Assembly: GCA_030762175.1 (NCBI GenBank)
Contig: CM060838.1
Span: forward strand, 23,492,001 to 23,556,000
Direction of reading: 5' to 3'
Length of the DNA stretch: 64,000 bases
Origin: Metallyticus violacea
Lineage: Eukaryota > Arthropoda > Insecta > Mantodea > Metallyticidae
Shown: in pieces, positions 1 through 12,049 of the stretch
How the letters are laid out: each line of letters starts with the position of its first letter
Numbering within the stretch: position 1 is the stretch's first letter
Program-made: the position numbers and the translations under genes
The notes under the pieces: model-generated
Databases searched by the model: none
Seen by the model: the letters and a program-made list of their open reading frames with translations, nothing else
Told to the model about the DNA's origin: nothing

Positions 1-1216
1 TGTTATTTTAGTTCATGCTTTGCTCTGCAATATTGATTGAAATATGAAAGTTTTGAAGACTCTTGCACTTGAAAATTATTGACAGTAATGTTCATATGCC
101 ATAAAACTTAGGGGTAGACAATCAAATGTTTTTGTAATACTCATTTTGAATATACTGGCCACAGATAAAGAACAGGGGTTGTTGATAATTTATGTTGTAC
201 TTGTGCTGTAGGGTGGGCCCTACCCGACAGCCAATGATTCCATATGTGCTAGCACTGAAGGAAGCAACGACTATGCTGGGTTGTACATTCTGGCCTAGTG
301 ACATTTCAACATGAAAATGCTTGACAATATATTACTCATCTAACAAAGTGAGCTAGAAAAATTTATATCTCACCAAGTGAACATCACTTTTTACATCTAT
401 TCTTTGAATATTAAGAAATGTATGAAATGTTTTTATATGGCTGAAGAGAGGACTTAAAACTTCTGTACTCCTGAAATACTGCAAAGCTGAATGCAGGAAA
501 TATAGGTGTATAAGTGAACTATGTGAAGAAATAATATTTTGTTTTTATATACATAGTTGTTTTGGAGAAAATAATTAACCTTTGGACAACCTACATGTGT
601 ATATAGTGTGCTCAAGTATTTATTTATTACAGTCCTCCCTTATTTGTGAATATGAATATGTGATTATAACCCACCGATTTGAAAAATCATTCAGGGTTTT
701 GTGATAAGAAAAATATGACACTCAGACATTTTTAACAAGCAATATTTAAATGTACAATAGAACTAACAGACTATAATTTATGAGATAAACACATGTCTTT
801 CTATAGTGATTAAAGAAGTAGACATCTGAAAATGTTTTAATACTACTGGCACATTTGTAAAATGTTGAGAAATGTAGTTAACCAATACATTTGTTCTAAA
901 ATGTTTGTTAACAAATGTTACTTTGAGTTGGATTAATCCATTCATTCCTATCCTGTCTTTTCAGCTTAATATATTGTACTTTGGTGCAAAATAATGGTGA
1001 GCGCCATTTTTGCATCGTCCTCGGAAAACTACAATGTATCGTATCGGCATTTATTATTCAGTCCAGTGTACAGGGAGTTTAGAAATGAGATGCTACCGTA
1101 GATTACCTACAGATAGAAAATCAATGCTGGAAACCTGGTACCGTACCGCATCGAGGTCAATTTCTGACCTCTCTTAGCGATGACTATGACAATGCATCGC
1201 AGCTCCAAAATCGCCA
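1..1216. other. unassigned AT-rich DNA
   Basis: No coding frame, RNA gene or recognisable repeat was seen here. The only open frames are short and compositionally ordinary. The block ends where a tRNA-derived SINE begins. Confidence 0.5.
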
Positions 1217-1500
1217 CGACGGGTCCTGTTGGTGTAGTGGTAACCGTACTTGCCTTCTAAGACTTCGAATCTGGCCAGGATCGATGGATTTTTTCGGGCG
1301 TAAAAATCCAAAGTATGGCTTCCTTCGGAAGGGAAGTAAAGCCGCGGGTCCCGTGTCGTACGTTTACGGCACGAAAAAGAACCTGAAGCCTGAAAGAAGA
1401 GGACTCTGAGCAAAATTTGTCGGCCGTTTCACGCCCTGAATTGAATGGGACGCAGATGACCTGAGATATTAAAGAAAGAGCGTCTATAAATAAAACAAAT
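1217..1500 (+). mobile_element. SINE-A copy 1 (tRNA-derived)
   Basis: This is one of eight copies of a tRNA-derived SINE that I call SINE-A. The order on this strand is a tRNA-like head with a box A (TGGTGTAGTGG), a body containing TCCTTCGGAAGG and GTTTACGGCA, then a 3' region ending GAGCGTCTATAAATAAA. Box B is degraded in this copy, while other copies keep GGGTTCGATCC in the sense orientation. The head resembles tRNA-Arg(CCT) or tRNA-Gly, because CCTCCTAA sits at the anticodon loop in better copies. Such SINEs are transcribed by RNA polymerase III and moved by LINE enzymes. No clean target-site duplication was seen. Open frames crossing it are not genes. Confidence 0.85.
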
Positions 1501-2439
1501 CATCAAAATCATGGCGGAATTTCGTGGCAATGTCATCGGAAAAAATAATTGAAATTCACCCGTGCCCAAAGAAAGACTTAAACCCATAGCCATTACATCA
1601 CCGTTCACTGTAATGAGATAGTCATAAGGCCGATTATGAACGTTGTCTTAGACCTTTTATATTAATGCGATTAACATATAAATTATTAATTCCTTTTTGC
1701 GTAAAGAAACAAAAGTCCGACACGCAAAACTAAGCGAATTCCTCACCGAGTTAAATAATTTTTAATAAAAAATTAATATAAAATCCAAAAGAGGACTTTT
1801 TAATTACTGAAATGAAATAAGGTATGGCATTTCAATGTGGTATTACGGGACCAATCAGAATTCTTGCAATCTATAATAATCACAAAAGAGAAACCACATT
1901 TTTAGAATAATAATTATTGTGATTGAGATTAAACCACAAAAATTATTGGTATACTATTAATTAACTGAAATATGTGACCGACCACTGATAGACAAAGCTA
2001 TACTGTGTGTGTATTTTTAAAGTATGTTTATGAACTGAACGCTTAATATCTTTATATTCACTAAAATAAAAAGTTTCGAGTTATATTGGGCATTTAAGAT
2101 GATGTTCATATGTTTCAATAAAACAAAAACGTGCTACTATTTAAAAACAATTTTGACGTACTAAGCAAATATACAGACTCAACAATAAATTGAAATTTGA
2201 ATGTAATTGTATTAAAAACGAATAACGCAAACATTTTTCTGAAGGTTATTACAAAGCGCTCTTACATACAAATATAATTCTCAAGAACATTAAATTAATA
2301 TTTCATATTTGCTATCTTCACGAAGATGCTTTGTTAAATATAAAATAAACACAACTTATATGTTGAATTATTTTCTCGTTATATTTTAAAACAATATGGG
2401 GAAAATTGAACACAACAGTCCTTTTTAAATTTCGTTTTT
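1501..2439. other. unassigned AT-rich DNA
   Basis: Very AT-rich sequence between the SINE and the tandem array. No gene, RNA or known element was recognised. Confidence 0.5.
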
Positions 2440-3648
2440 CCAGTATACCTTTTTTTTCCCCCTAATAGTCCAATTTCTGATTTTCAGAAATTATTTCTCT
2501 TGTTTATTTAAATAGTATATACCAAATTTTGTTGTGAAGAAACAAATATACGTGTTGGTAGAGCTATTTTTAAAATGTGGTTTCCTATATATCGCCACCC
2601 CAAATGGTCGGATTGCATGATTTTCAGGAACTATTTTTTCTTATTTTGTTTATATAGTATATGCGGAGTTTTGGGTCGAAAAAGCAAAGTGCCGCTAGAA
2701 CAAATTTTAAATTTTGGATTTCAGGTAAACCCCCCCTTCTAATAATGTAAATTCACTGATTTTCAGAAACTTATTTGATTTAAATGATATATGCCGAGTT
2801 TCGTTGCGAAAAAGCATATATTACAGGCACTAGAGCGATTTTTAAATTTTGGGTAACCTCACTCTCTGCTAATAGTATAATTTCGCTGATTTTCAGAAAC
2901 TGTTTTTCTTATTTTATTCCAATAGCATATATCGATTTTCCTTTTTAAAAAAATGAAATTGCTGCCGTTAGAGCGATTAAATTTCAGTTTAACCCCCACT
3001 TGTTTTTCAGGTAACCCCCTACTATCAATAATCTGATAATTTTTCAAAAACTATTTTTCTTATTTTATTTAAATGGTATGATCCAAACTTTGTTTTAAAA
3101 AAAACAATTTTTGGTGCTGCTAGAGCGATTTTTAAATTTTGGGTTTCTAATGGCCCTATTTCTTTGATTTTCAGAAACCATTTTTCTTGTTGTATTTAAA
3201 TAGCACGTACAGTGTTTCGTTGCGAAAAAAAAAATTATTAATGCCACTAGAGCGATTTTTAAATTCTGGAGTGCAGGTAAACATCCTTCCTAATAGTCCG
3301 ATTTTACTGCTTTTTGGAAACTATTTTTCGTACTTTATTTCAATGACATGTACCAAGTTTTCTTGAAAAAATCACAATTGCGGCCGCTATTTTTTTTTTT
3401 TTTTTTTTTTCGCTTTAACCCCCAAAAGTTTTTTCAGGAATACCCACACTCCTACTCGCCCAACTGCCATGGTTTTCTAAAACTGTTTTAATCAATTTAT
3501 TTTAAAGAGATTACTCAGTTTCGTTGTGATAAAGCAAAAAGTGCGGCCTCTAGAGCGTTGTTTTTAAAAACAACTGCTTTATAACTGATGGTTATATGCC
3601 GAGTTTGGTTGACAGAAAAAAAAATTGCGACTGCTAGAGTGTTGGCGG
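2440..3648. repeat. diverged ~140-bp tandem array
   Basis: A motif close to TGATTTTCAGAAACTATTTT recurs at about 2478, 2618, 2758, 2888, 3034, 3165, 3308 and 3470, giving spacings of 130-162 bases. Each unit then carries an ATATGCCGAGTTTCGTTGCG-like stretch and a CTAGAGCGATTTTTAAATTT stretch, followed by a C-rich run (AACCCCC). A partial ninth unit lies near 3580-3640. The units are strongly diverged from each other, with indels and a long T run at about 3390-3410, so this is an old array and not a recently homogenised satellite. No frame is open through the units. It could be a fragment of a satellite or the internal repeat of a larger transposon. Confidence 0.8.
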
Positions 3649-3684
3649 ACACACACACACACACACACACACATTATATATATA
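3649..3684. repeat. (AC)n then (TA)n microsatellite
   Basis: Twelve AC dinucleotides directly abut the end of the tandem array and are followed within a few bases by a short TA run. Confidence 0.95.
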
Positions 3685-3689
3685 CTTTT

Positions 3690-4265
3690 TAATTGTAGAT
3701 GCTTAGTAGGCACTATCGATTCAGAGTTGGAGAAGTTATAAAAAATCTTTCCTTGGTACAACCGCAATAGCTTACTTCCTTCAGAATTCGCTAAAAAGTT
3801 AACCTTGCTCCATACGTACATATTTAGAGGATTATAAAAGGCAAGTGTGCAGATGGTGGTGCTGTGGTAAATAAAATCTTTGTTGCGCTTGTTAGACAAG
3901 CAAATAATATTCCTCAATGTATGTGACATTTGAATGTTGCAATTCTCAAAGACGAAGCAACTTCGCATTCAGAATAGTACGTAAATTATGGAGCGGAGGA
4001 AGCTTAAATGTACTAAAATATGACGGTAGTATGTTGTTACATTAGTGGCTGGATATGCGAAATAGCCAAGCTTACTTCTCACCTCTCTTGTCAACCTACA
4101 TCCCCACGATGAGTATACATTGCCAGCATAAATAAAATTGTCTGCAATCCTGATTAACGGGATAGATAATTTACACTTTCTAGCCATAAAGGCTCGACAG
4201 AGTATAACGCTGCAGAAGGGGAACAAAAGAACAACGAGATTTGGAATACGAAGAGTCTTTAACAA
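3690..4265 (-). other. open frame of unknown meaning, one internal TGA
   Basis: On the minus strand a frame runs from an ATG at 4265 for 98 codons to a TGA, is followed immediately by ATG, and stays open to about 3690. That is roughly 190 codons with one stop in AT-rich DNA. The predicted peptide is hydrophobic at its start and cysteine-containing. I recognise no domain or motif. No splice sites, Kozak context or promoter were identified with confidence. It may be chance, or a decayed exon or transposon fragment. Confidence 0.15.
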
Positions 4266-5119
4266 GGGAAAAAATAAAATGAGTGTTTAAAAATATCAAA
4301 CAGTAATTGCAACTAAACTTTCCTGAAAATAAGTAAATAAGTAGGGGCTATAATTCTGAAAAGACTCATATAGAACCTTTGAAACATCACCGAAGTAGGC
4401 GCGCATAAATGAACAGCGAATTCAGAAACGAAGAGTCGTATCGTTTGACTTTAAACAAATTTCAGAGGCCTGAAGGAAATTTTATTTCTAACAATTTTAT
4501 GCATTCTTTAGTATGATAGTTTTAGTGATCATGCAGAGTGTCTGATCTATTTGCAGCACTTATTAATTAATCTGGAAACAAGCAGAGCTAAATCAAACCA
4601 AAAAAACTTGTCCACAGTTCTGAGCAGAAATACGAAATGGAACTTCAGCTAGGCATCTTGATCAAATATGTATTTGAACTGTAGCTGGCTAAAATCGACT
4701 GCCAGACAGAGGGGTAATCTAGCAAGGTTATGATATCGCGATGACAGTATATAAGGTAAATACTAATATTATTTAAAACTATGAATTAAATACTAAAATT
4801 TAAAAAAGTATATTGGAATCAAATAATTTAAAAAGTAAAACCTTATATTTCCAAGGAAAACTAATGCGCTTAGCACGAAATTCTCTCTTAATTGCTGCTA
4901 AAGCTACAGTTTTCGCAACATAAATTTGTAAAATAGTTTACTGTTCTAGTTTTATTCAAGGATTTATTTTATCTCTCCCATTTTACCTTCCCTTAAATTC
5001 GGAACACAATGTCCGCAGATGATGAGATTATATTTGGAAACTCAGGTGTTTCTTTTTCTGTTTTCTCTTTAATATTTTATTTGTTGTGCGACGTCTGTAG
5101 ATTGTAGACTGAATACTAT
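4266..5119. other. unassigned AT-rich DNA
   Basis: Nothing recognisable as a gene, RNA or repeat was seen. Confidence 0.5.
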
Positions 5120-5299
5120 AGGTGCGAGTCTGTATTGATGGCATAAATGAGCTCGGAGTCCTTGCCACCTTTTAACTCTCTGGCATTCACCTTCTCAGGG
5201 CAATGAAAAATTCAGAAAAAAAAACCTTAACCAGACAGACTTCGAACCCAGGACCTTCGGATAAGTAGTCGCAAATGCTACCAGTAGACCATGAGGCTG
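5120..5299 (-). mobile_element. tRNA-derived SINE-like element (SINE-B)
   Basis: Read on the minus strand from 5299, the sequence has a tRNA-like head. A box A-like GGTCTACTGGTAGC is followed by an anticodon-arm-like segment and a perfect box B-like GGGTTCGAAG, then a T-rich stretch and an unrelated body. It differs from SINE-A and SINE-S, so I treat it as a separate family, with one copy seen. The parent tRNA is uncertain. It sits about 70 bases from a SINE-A copy in the same orientation. Confidence 0.55.
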
Positions 5300-5356
5300 T
5301 TAATTTAGATCCGAACTATTATGAGCAAACATTGAAGAATGACGTTCTTGGGAACA

Positions 5357-5598
5357 TTTTGTTGTTGATTTGTTTTATTTACGAACGCTCTTTAACATCT
5401 CAGATCACCATCGTCCCATTCAATTCAGGGCGTGAAACGGCCGACAAATTTTGCTCAGAGGCCTCTTCTTTCAGGCTTGAGGTTTTTTACATGCCGTAAA
5501 TCTACGTCGGAAAAAATCCATCAATCCCGGTTGGGATTGAACGTGCGATCTTGGGTTTAGGAGGCATGTATGGTTACCACTATACCACCAGGACTGAC
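5357..5598 (-). mobile_element. SINE-A copy 2 with 10-bp target duplication
   Basis: Minus-strand SINE-A. The head ends at about 5598 with the complement of TGGTGGTATAGTGGTAACCAT, and the tail lies at about 5357-5390. The target-site duplication CTTGGGAACA is perfect at 5347-5356 and 5599-5608, which fixes both insertion ends and confirms retroposition. About 40 bases of the body between GTAAATCTACG and GAAAAAATCC are missing compared with full copies, removing the TTCCCTTCCGAAGG region. Boxes A and B are both still recognisable. Confidence 0.9.
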
Positions 5599-5608
5599 CT
5601 TGGGAACA

Positions 5609-7116
5609 AACAACATAAGTTGCATTTGATTACATTTTACTATTTTTTTGAATGTACGAGTCAGGAGGTACTGAACATATTTAGGGTGCAATGGCTATTA
5701 AGAATTTGTAATTTGTAAAATTTCATGAAAGAATGTCAGTAATATGATTAATAAAAGGCTATTTGTTATGCAATAGAAAGAGTTAGATTAATTATTTGTA
5801 AACTGTAAGTTTGATCCAATAATATTAGTTAAGTTATACAACATGGCTCAGGTCAAACCTTCTGCACGTCTATTGAAGGGGCTTGATAAACTGGTGTCGT
5901 CTTCTTGGCGATGTGCATTAATGCAGAAAACCCTGCTTTGCACGTGAATAAACGAAAGAAAACTCTTATACAATATTTTGAAAATAGGTGGATGTTTCTT
6001 TCGAAGAGAAATAAGAAATGATTAGTATCTAACTTTGATTACTGGAGCCTTTAACCTCAATCATTCCTACACATTAAACTGTACTGACTGAAGAAAAGAT
6101 GGAGCGACAGGGTCCTTCACCCGGTCGCAAGGTCAAGAATTAACAAATATTTCTTACTCTTTCTATTCAACAAAGACAAGTGTTTGAAATTAATTTCAAT
6201 TCTGAGTGATTTATATGCCATCTATCGTTGTCGGAGACTCAGTGCTGGTAAGTTACAGTAAATAAATACATTAAATACTGTTTTCGATCGCAACGAAATC
6301 TCGCTTTCTGCTATTGAATGAAGAGTGTAAATATAGATAATATTCGTGCATTGTTTGGGCGAGAGTATGGAAATAAAACGAGCGGCAGAGGTCGCGATGC
6401 CCATAATAACGACGCCTGGCAGGTGTTCAGAACTAGTAGCGCTTTGTTGCTTATCAAGACGTTAAGGAGAAGTAAGAGCGTCGCGGAGTCGACATCATGG
6501 AGTCTACCTCCGGTACGGTCATACTCACTTTGGCTCCCTTAACATAGGATTACTGTAGTTGTCTGTCACATTGTCATGCCAAAAGCTAGTGCAGGAAGGA
6601 ACTGTGCAGAAGTGTCTAGTGCAGTGCACAGATAGAATGACACAACTTCATATTGTTTCTTTTGTTAGACGTGTGCGAGTGGCTTGAAGTTATCACATCT
6701 TATGGATTGACCACGCCTGCTTAGCCCAACACACCAACATTTATTCCGTGCATGCATTTTGTCAAGCTTTTTAGTTGTATATCAGAGCATAACTTATACT
6801 GCATGCACAAGTAAGTTATTATTGTGTCCTTTTCCACGTAAACCTGGGTCAGTAACCATGGTGTTAGCAACGGGTCATCAACAAGTTCCTCCGCACTCTG
6901 ATTGTGCACCGCACAGGAGAAAATTGATACCCCTACATTTTTCACACTTCTTCCTTCATTCGAAACCCGTTTTTAGCAGTTAATCCGCCCACCATTGCTA
7001 AGGTTTGGACTTTGGAGTGTGCGCTTGCCTTGGTAGTTAAGTGAACACATTAACTACATGTTCAGCGTGCGTGCTGCCATGTGAATTCGCTTCCTTAGTG
7101 AAATCTCGGCTACACA
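5609..7116. other. unassigned DNA
   Basis: Mixed AT-rich sequence with short open frames on both strands, none resembling a known protein. A somewhat GC-richer patch lies around 6350-6550, with no motif I can name. Confidence 0.5.
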
Positions 7117-7264
7117 ATGGCTGCGGAGGGACTTCTCGATGACCCTTTAGAATTATGGGACATGTATCTTAAACTTGCTCAAATGAATTGATTACATAGA
7201 AAGTATCTACAGCAACTTGTCAGTTATGGTAAACACTTTACGATCATTCCCTCCAATAAATTAA
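7117..7264 (+). other. short protein-like open stretch
   Basis: An ATG in a good initiation context (ACACAATGG) opens 24 codons beginning MAAEGLLDDPLELWDMYLKL, then meets TGA at 7189-7191. The same frame continues open for 25 more codons to a TAA at about 7264. The residue mix is unusually protein-like for this window and the flank just upstream is less AT-rich. It could be a decayed exon, the start of a transposon protein, or chance. I recognise no family. Confidence 0.2.
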
Positions 7265-9939
7265 AGTAACTTATCGATTCAAGATTTTGACATAACTCTT
7301 ATCTTGCAGTTGAAGCTATCATTAGTGAATTGAATTTTAAGAAAGCTGTAACTAATACATAGCTCAAATTGACAGAATGTTCGCTCACCTACCATAGAAG
7401 AATCCGATATTCTCTATTTCTATTACGTCTTCATTAAACCATTCAGGGCCGAGTGATCTGTTATATTTCTAGTCATATCATTACTGTTTATTACCAAGTT
7501 GGATAAACTTCACTAGTTCATTCTTAAATGCCAGTAACTTTAACGAAGTTAGTAATTTTTTTGGCATAGCTTTATTTTTTTTTTTCTTGCTCATTTGAAA
7601 AGTAATACCCTAAATATCTAAATATCTAAATGTGTTTGTTCATTAAACAATTTTTATTTTACACACCACACACAAACACACACGTATTTTGCTTTTGACA
7701 GAACATTTGCTTCAGATATTTAAATCAATAATAGGTACAATGTAAAAATTTATCATACATTTTTTTCAGTGTATGATTAAATTTTTGAAGACTATCTTCT
7801 GTTTTAACCGTAAAATCTTGTTCTGTTGTCATGCCTCTTTGGGGTTACTTATTCCTCTGTCTAATACTCTGGGTGCATTAAACAGTGCATGGCACTGCTG
7901 ATAGCCTATATACTTGTGTTTCTCGCGATTTATTTCTGAAGTACCAAAATGATTAGTTTTAACCACAATACACCACAGTACAAATGTTAAACACTCAATT
8001 AATCATTTAATTGTCTTTGTTTAGAGTCTGAAATAAGTTATCTCTATCTAATATATCCAATGTATTTTAATTTAAAGCAAGCTAGATATATTTCTATGTT
8101 GTACGCTCTATTTTATCATTTAGTTGCTGCGTATTCTATGTAGCAATGCTGTCCAAAGCTTTTATGTGCTTGGTCACATAACTGACGTCTGTGAAGCTGA
8201 GGGTGCCATGTGACGATTTCTCCTCTTCCTACATTATCGCCACTAATGTCGATAGTGATAAGAGTGATATTAGCAACAAAAAATTGAATCTTTTTAAAAT
8301 ATAATTATTATGTACCTACATTTACTTCTTACAATCTTGCATAATATTTTGAATGTTAAATCTGGTGTGTAGATGAAACAGGCTGCATCTAGGTACGAGT
8401 CTGTCAAACATTTATGTATGTTGGCATTTATTTTTGATGATGCTTATGAATTATAATGCGTTCTCGCAAAGATATGTCGAACCAAAACACAAATGACGTT
8501 TTTGTGATTAGTCGAAAAAGGCTGTTCAACATTACTTTTCTTGAGAACAGGCACACCACCATTACACTAAATAAACAAATAGACTTTACTGTGTATTCAA
8601 TAAAGCAATACTGTTAAAACTGTAAGTTCCTTGCTAGTTATTATATGCTATTAAGAAAAATAATGCAATAATTTAAAGAACAATAATAAAATACACTCGC
8701 AACTGACTTTGCAACCTCCAATTCGCTAGTTCTATTGAATGTTTGACAAGAGTGCAAACTTTGAAATAAAAAAATTGCAGTTCCGTTTGAATTCACCATT
8801 AATCATTGTTTGTGGCTTTGCTTTATTGGAATTGAAGTAACTTTAACAAGCCCAAGTCTAGGAAAAGCAAATTTAAGTAACGAGTAAACAGCGTATTGGC
8901 GAATTTGCTTGCCCTGTCCATAGCAGTTAATTTAATTACTTCACAACTTTTTGAAGGAATAGATATAAAAGTAGGGCAAATAACTTGATGAAACGCACCT
9001 TCTTCAGCGAATAAAGGAAGAAACATGTTTTATGGGAGATTTAACTTATGTTCGAAGTTAGTTTTGTCTTGAAATGTAAATTAATATTACATATCTGCAT
9101 TTTACTTATGAAAGGCGCTAGAAAAAGACATTGCGGCTGCCATGTCGCCCGCGGGTATCACGTTAGACAAGGTTGAGCTAATTTGTCAACCCTTTCCAAT
9201 CAAGTCTAAATTTGGGTAATATTTTATTAGTTTGTTATTTTTGCTGTAAATAATGAAACGATAAGCAGAAATTTTTAAACTTCATTACTTTCTCTAATGA
9301 CTAAAAATGAATAAATGAATATGACGAGAGTTAAACGACAAACAAGGTTTCTTAGGTTTATATATTTCTCACAGTCAGCTATTCTATATGGAAATTAGCC
9401 TAAGCCAATATCTGATCATCGTTTTTGGAATTTAAATTTATCTGATATTATGATTTTCATTTAGAAATAATAAAACATATTATAAAGAAATAGAAAGTCA
9501 TTTTTCCTCAAGGGTATTGCAACATTTCTGGCTGTTAACGACAATGGTGGGAGATTTATTTATACATTTTAAACTCCTCCTCTTTAGAGAAGTTTTATAT
9601 TTTGCTCCTTGCTTAATTCCACTCCTTAACGCCGTTTTTAAAACTTGCTGAAGCAACATTTCCTTCTTCCTGCCTCCAACCGGCAGTTGTTTAAATGCTG
9701 ATGCTATTAATTGCTATTCCCTGAAATAATTCAAGAGCAACCCTTCTAAATGGCTAAAACTTTTTTATGTTTTATGTTCAAGAAATAAATATATTGAATT
9801 CCTAATAGCTTTTAAGATAGATGTGACCCATGAGTGCAATTTAAAAAGATGTTTGCACAACTAATCTGTTAAGGGGAAACGTTTAAAACTTGTCGAAATG
9901 AAGTATAAAGAAATAAATAAAATATTTGAAACTCTTCTA
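7265..9939. other. unassigned AT-rich DNA
   Basis: No gene, RNA or clear transposon was recognised. A short impure CA-rich tract lies at about 7660-7685. Confidence 0.5.
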
Positions 9940-10325
9940 TTTTTCAACATAGCCTCCCTTAACAATGTTTACACTTTTTATAACAATGTTCCAAAGCCTT
10001 TATACCACAAAAATACCTTCAAAATTGAAAAAAAACTCTTCAAAAGCTCTTTAAGTTAATTTTTCGAAAATTTCATACCAGTTAAATATGCATAGAAATC
10101 TGACGGAGTCAAATCAGGTGAATAAGGCGAATGGAGTAACAAATCATATTTCAATTCATAACTTTTGCCATTGCAACAACGCATTTATATGACAAGAAAT
10201 GTCTGGTTGAAAGGTAAGTTTTCTGTTTAATAAACCCAGCCTTTTCTCACGTATTTTTTCTTTATTTTATCCAGTAGGTCAATATAATGTCCTTCTGCAC
10301 GATCCTTTCAGCATCTGGGAGCATT
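9940..10325 (-). pseudogene. mariner-type transposase C-terminal relic
   Basis: Minus-strand translation in shifting frames gives, from 10325 downward, a stretch like the transposase region before the second catalytic residue, then LLNRKLTFQPDISCH. That aligns to the HQDNARPH block but has PDIS in place of QDNA. Next come LLLHSPYSPDLTPSDF, the YSPDLxPSD block with the third catalytic Asp, and ALEHCYKKCKHC plus a KGGYVEK-like end, which is the normal mariner C-terminus. Stops and frameshifts interrupt it. No terminal inverted repeats were found. A more decayed N-terminal part may extend toward 10,720 but I cannot demonstrate it. Confidence 0.7.
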
Positions 10326-12049
10326 TATACCACGATTTTTCAAGCCGATTTCATAGACTTGACTCTGTTTAGTATTGCAGAATCACATATTTAATTGTTT
10401 TGACTGCAAAAATGTATTTCTGGTGTGTTCTATGGAAGCGTATGAAAATATTGTAATGCATAATTGTTAATCAAATTGTGATCTAGCCGTTTATCTGAAA
10501 GGTCTATAGATTCAACAGTTTCAGTTACTCTAATCGGCGATTATAATATTATGCTCAGTAATTTTAGGTGTTAAAATCTTCTTCCAAATTTTCGCAGCCT
10601 GGCTAATTTCAGAAGTTGTGGCAGATCTTGGCCATCTGCTACAAAGGTCATTTATCAGGATCTCTGGACTTGTTTAAATGCCATTGTCCATTTCAAAACT
10701 ATCAAAAATAATGAATCAGATATCCCCTTAAAGTGTTTCCGATATCGGTATAAATGTCTGCTGTTTTCATACCCATTTTCAGCATTACTTTATTTACTGC
10801 ACAATATTCAAGCCTTCTACTGTCTTTGTTGCAACAACAAGTAATTTTTAAAAAGTCACCATGAAGTATTGCATATAGATGTACTACATTGAAGATATGT
10901 GTGCATTTTTTTTGTTATATATTTTAGAGCTATTTTAGAAAAAAAAACCCAACAAAAACAACATTTAGAGAGGTATAGAAACGTGTAAATCTTTCAAAGG
11001 TGGAGCTCTAATTCAAAGCGACTTTGTTGAAAACTACACGAAGTTGCTTAACACTAACTGGCAGCAGTATTCATTGCTACAACAAGCTATTCTGACGAGT
11101 TTCATAACTTGATATACAAGGAAGACATGGATATTTTGTTGAAAAAGTTTCCTCAAAATAATTTATCATTTGATAGTCCTGTATATTAATTCAATTTCTG
11201 TCAATATTATAAGGAAATACATTTTCACATCAGATGGAATTTTTTCATTGGATAGGATCAGATGTGCTACACAGTGAAATATGTGGAATGCTCTTAGGAA
11301 GAGAATATCTCGTGTCACTTTTGCAAAGATCTACATTTGGGATGGCTCAAATGGAATGTGCTAGCTGATAAAAAGAAGCAGGGTCTTAAGGCACAGTGCG
11401 AAAAGATGCCAAAAGTGTTGAAGACATTGCACGTATTCATTGCAAGGAAAATGCTTGTTTCTTATTTATTACTAATATGAAAGTATTATGGCACCATGCA
11501 CGGTTGTCCAACGGTTTCCATTATTTATGCTATAGACAACACACCAACAACTTTATCTGGAATATTTTACGTGTGTTTCTAATTTATGGAACAAATAAAC
11601 ATGCTTGTATAAGTTAATGTATTTGTAATTAAAGTTTTAATGCTAGTATCTGACAGTTCAGTGCATTCAAACATTTAACGCAGCCCGAGTCGTGTTTGTT
11701 TTGTTATGTATTTCACATCATTGCATTGTTATACTTCACTTGTTTGTGACATTATACCCCATATTAACGTTACAATTCGAACACAAGCCCAACTGCATCG
11801 TTAACTAATGTGAAGCATTATGCCTTTATGTTCTGTTCAACAGCATGCTGTTCTAGAAGATCGTGGGTTCATTGGGAATGCATTGCTTTTTATTCATGTA
11901 TACGTCTTCAAGATTGAGCACAATTGCTGACGAAGTAAATACAACATTTTCAAAGTCTATCTTTATCCTTAAATGAATATCCTGTACTATTGTCAGTTGC
12001 ATCGAAGCGAGAAAGTATCTGCAGATGCTGGTGTGTTATAGAAATATAT
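10326..12049. other. unassigned AT-rich DNA
   Basis: Part of 10,330-10,720 may be the decayed N-terminal half of the adjacent mariner relic. The rest shows nothing recognisable. Confidence 0.45.

Noticed and set aside
2440..3648. CRISPR-like regular spacing
   Set aside because: The units are long, diverged and contiguous, with no short identical repeats separated by unique spacers. The genome is eukaryotic.
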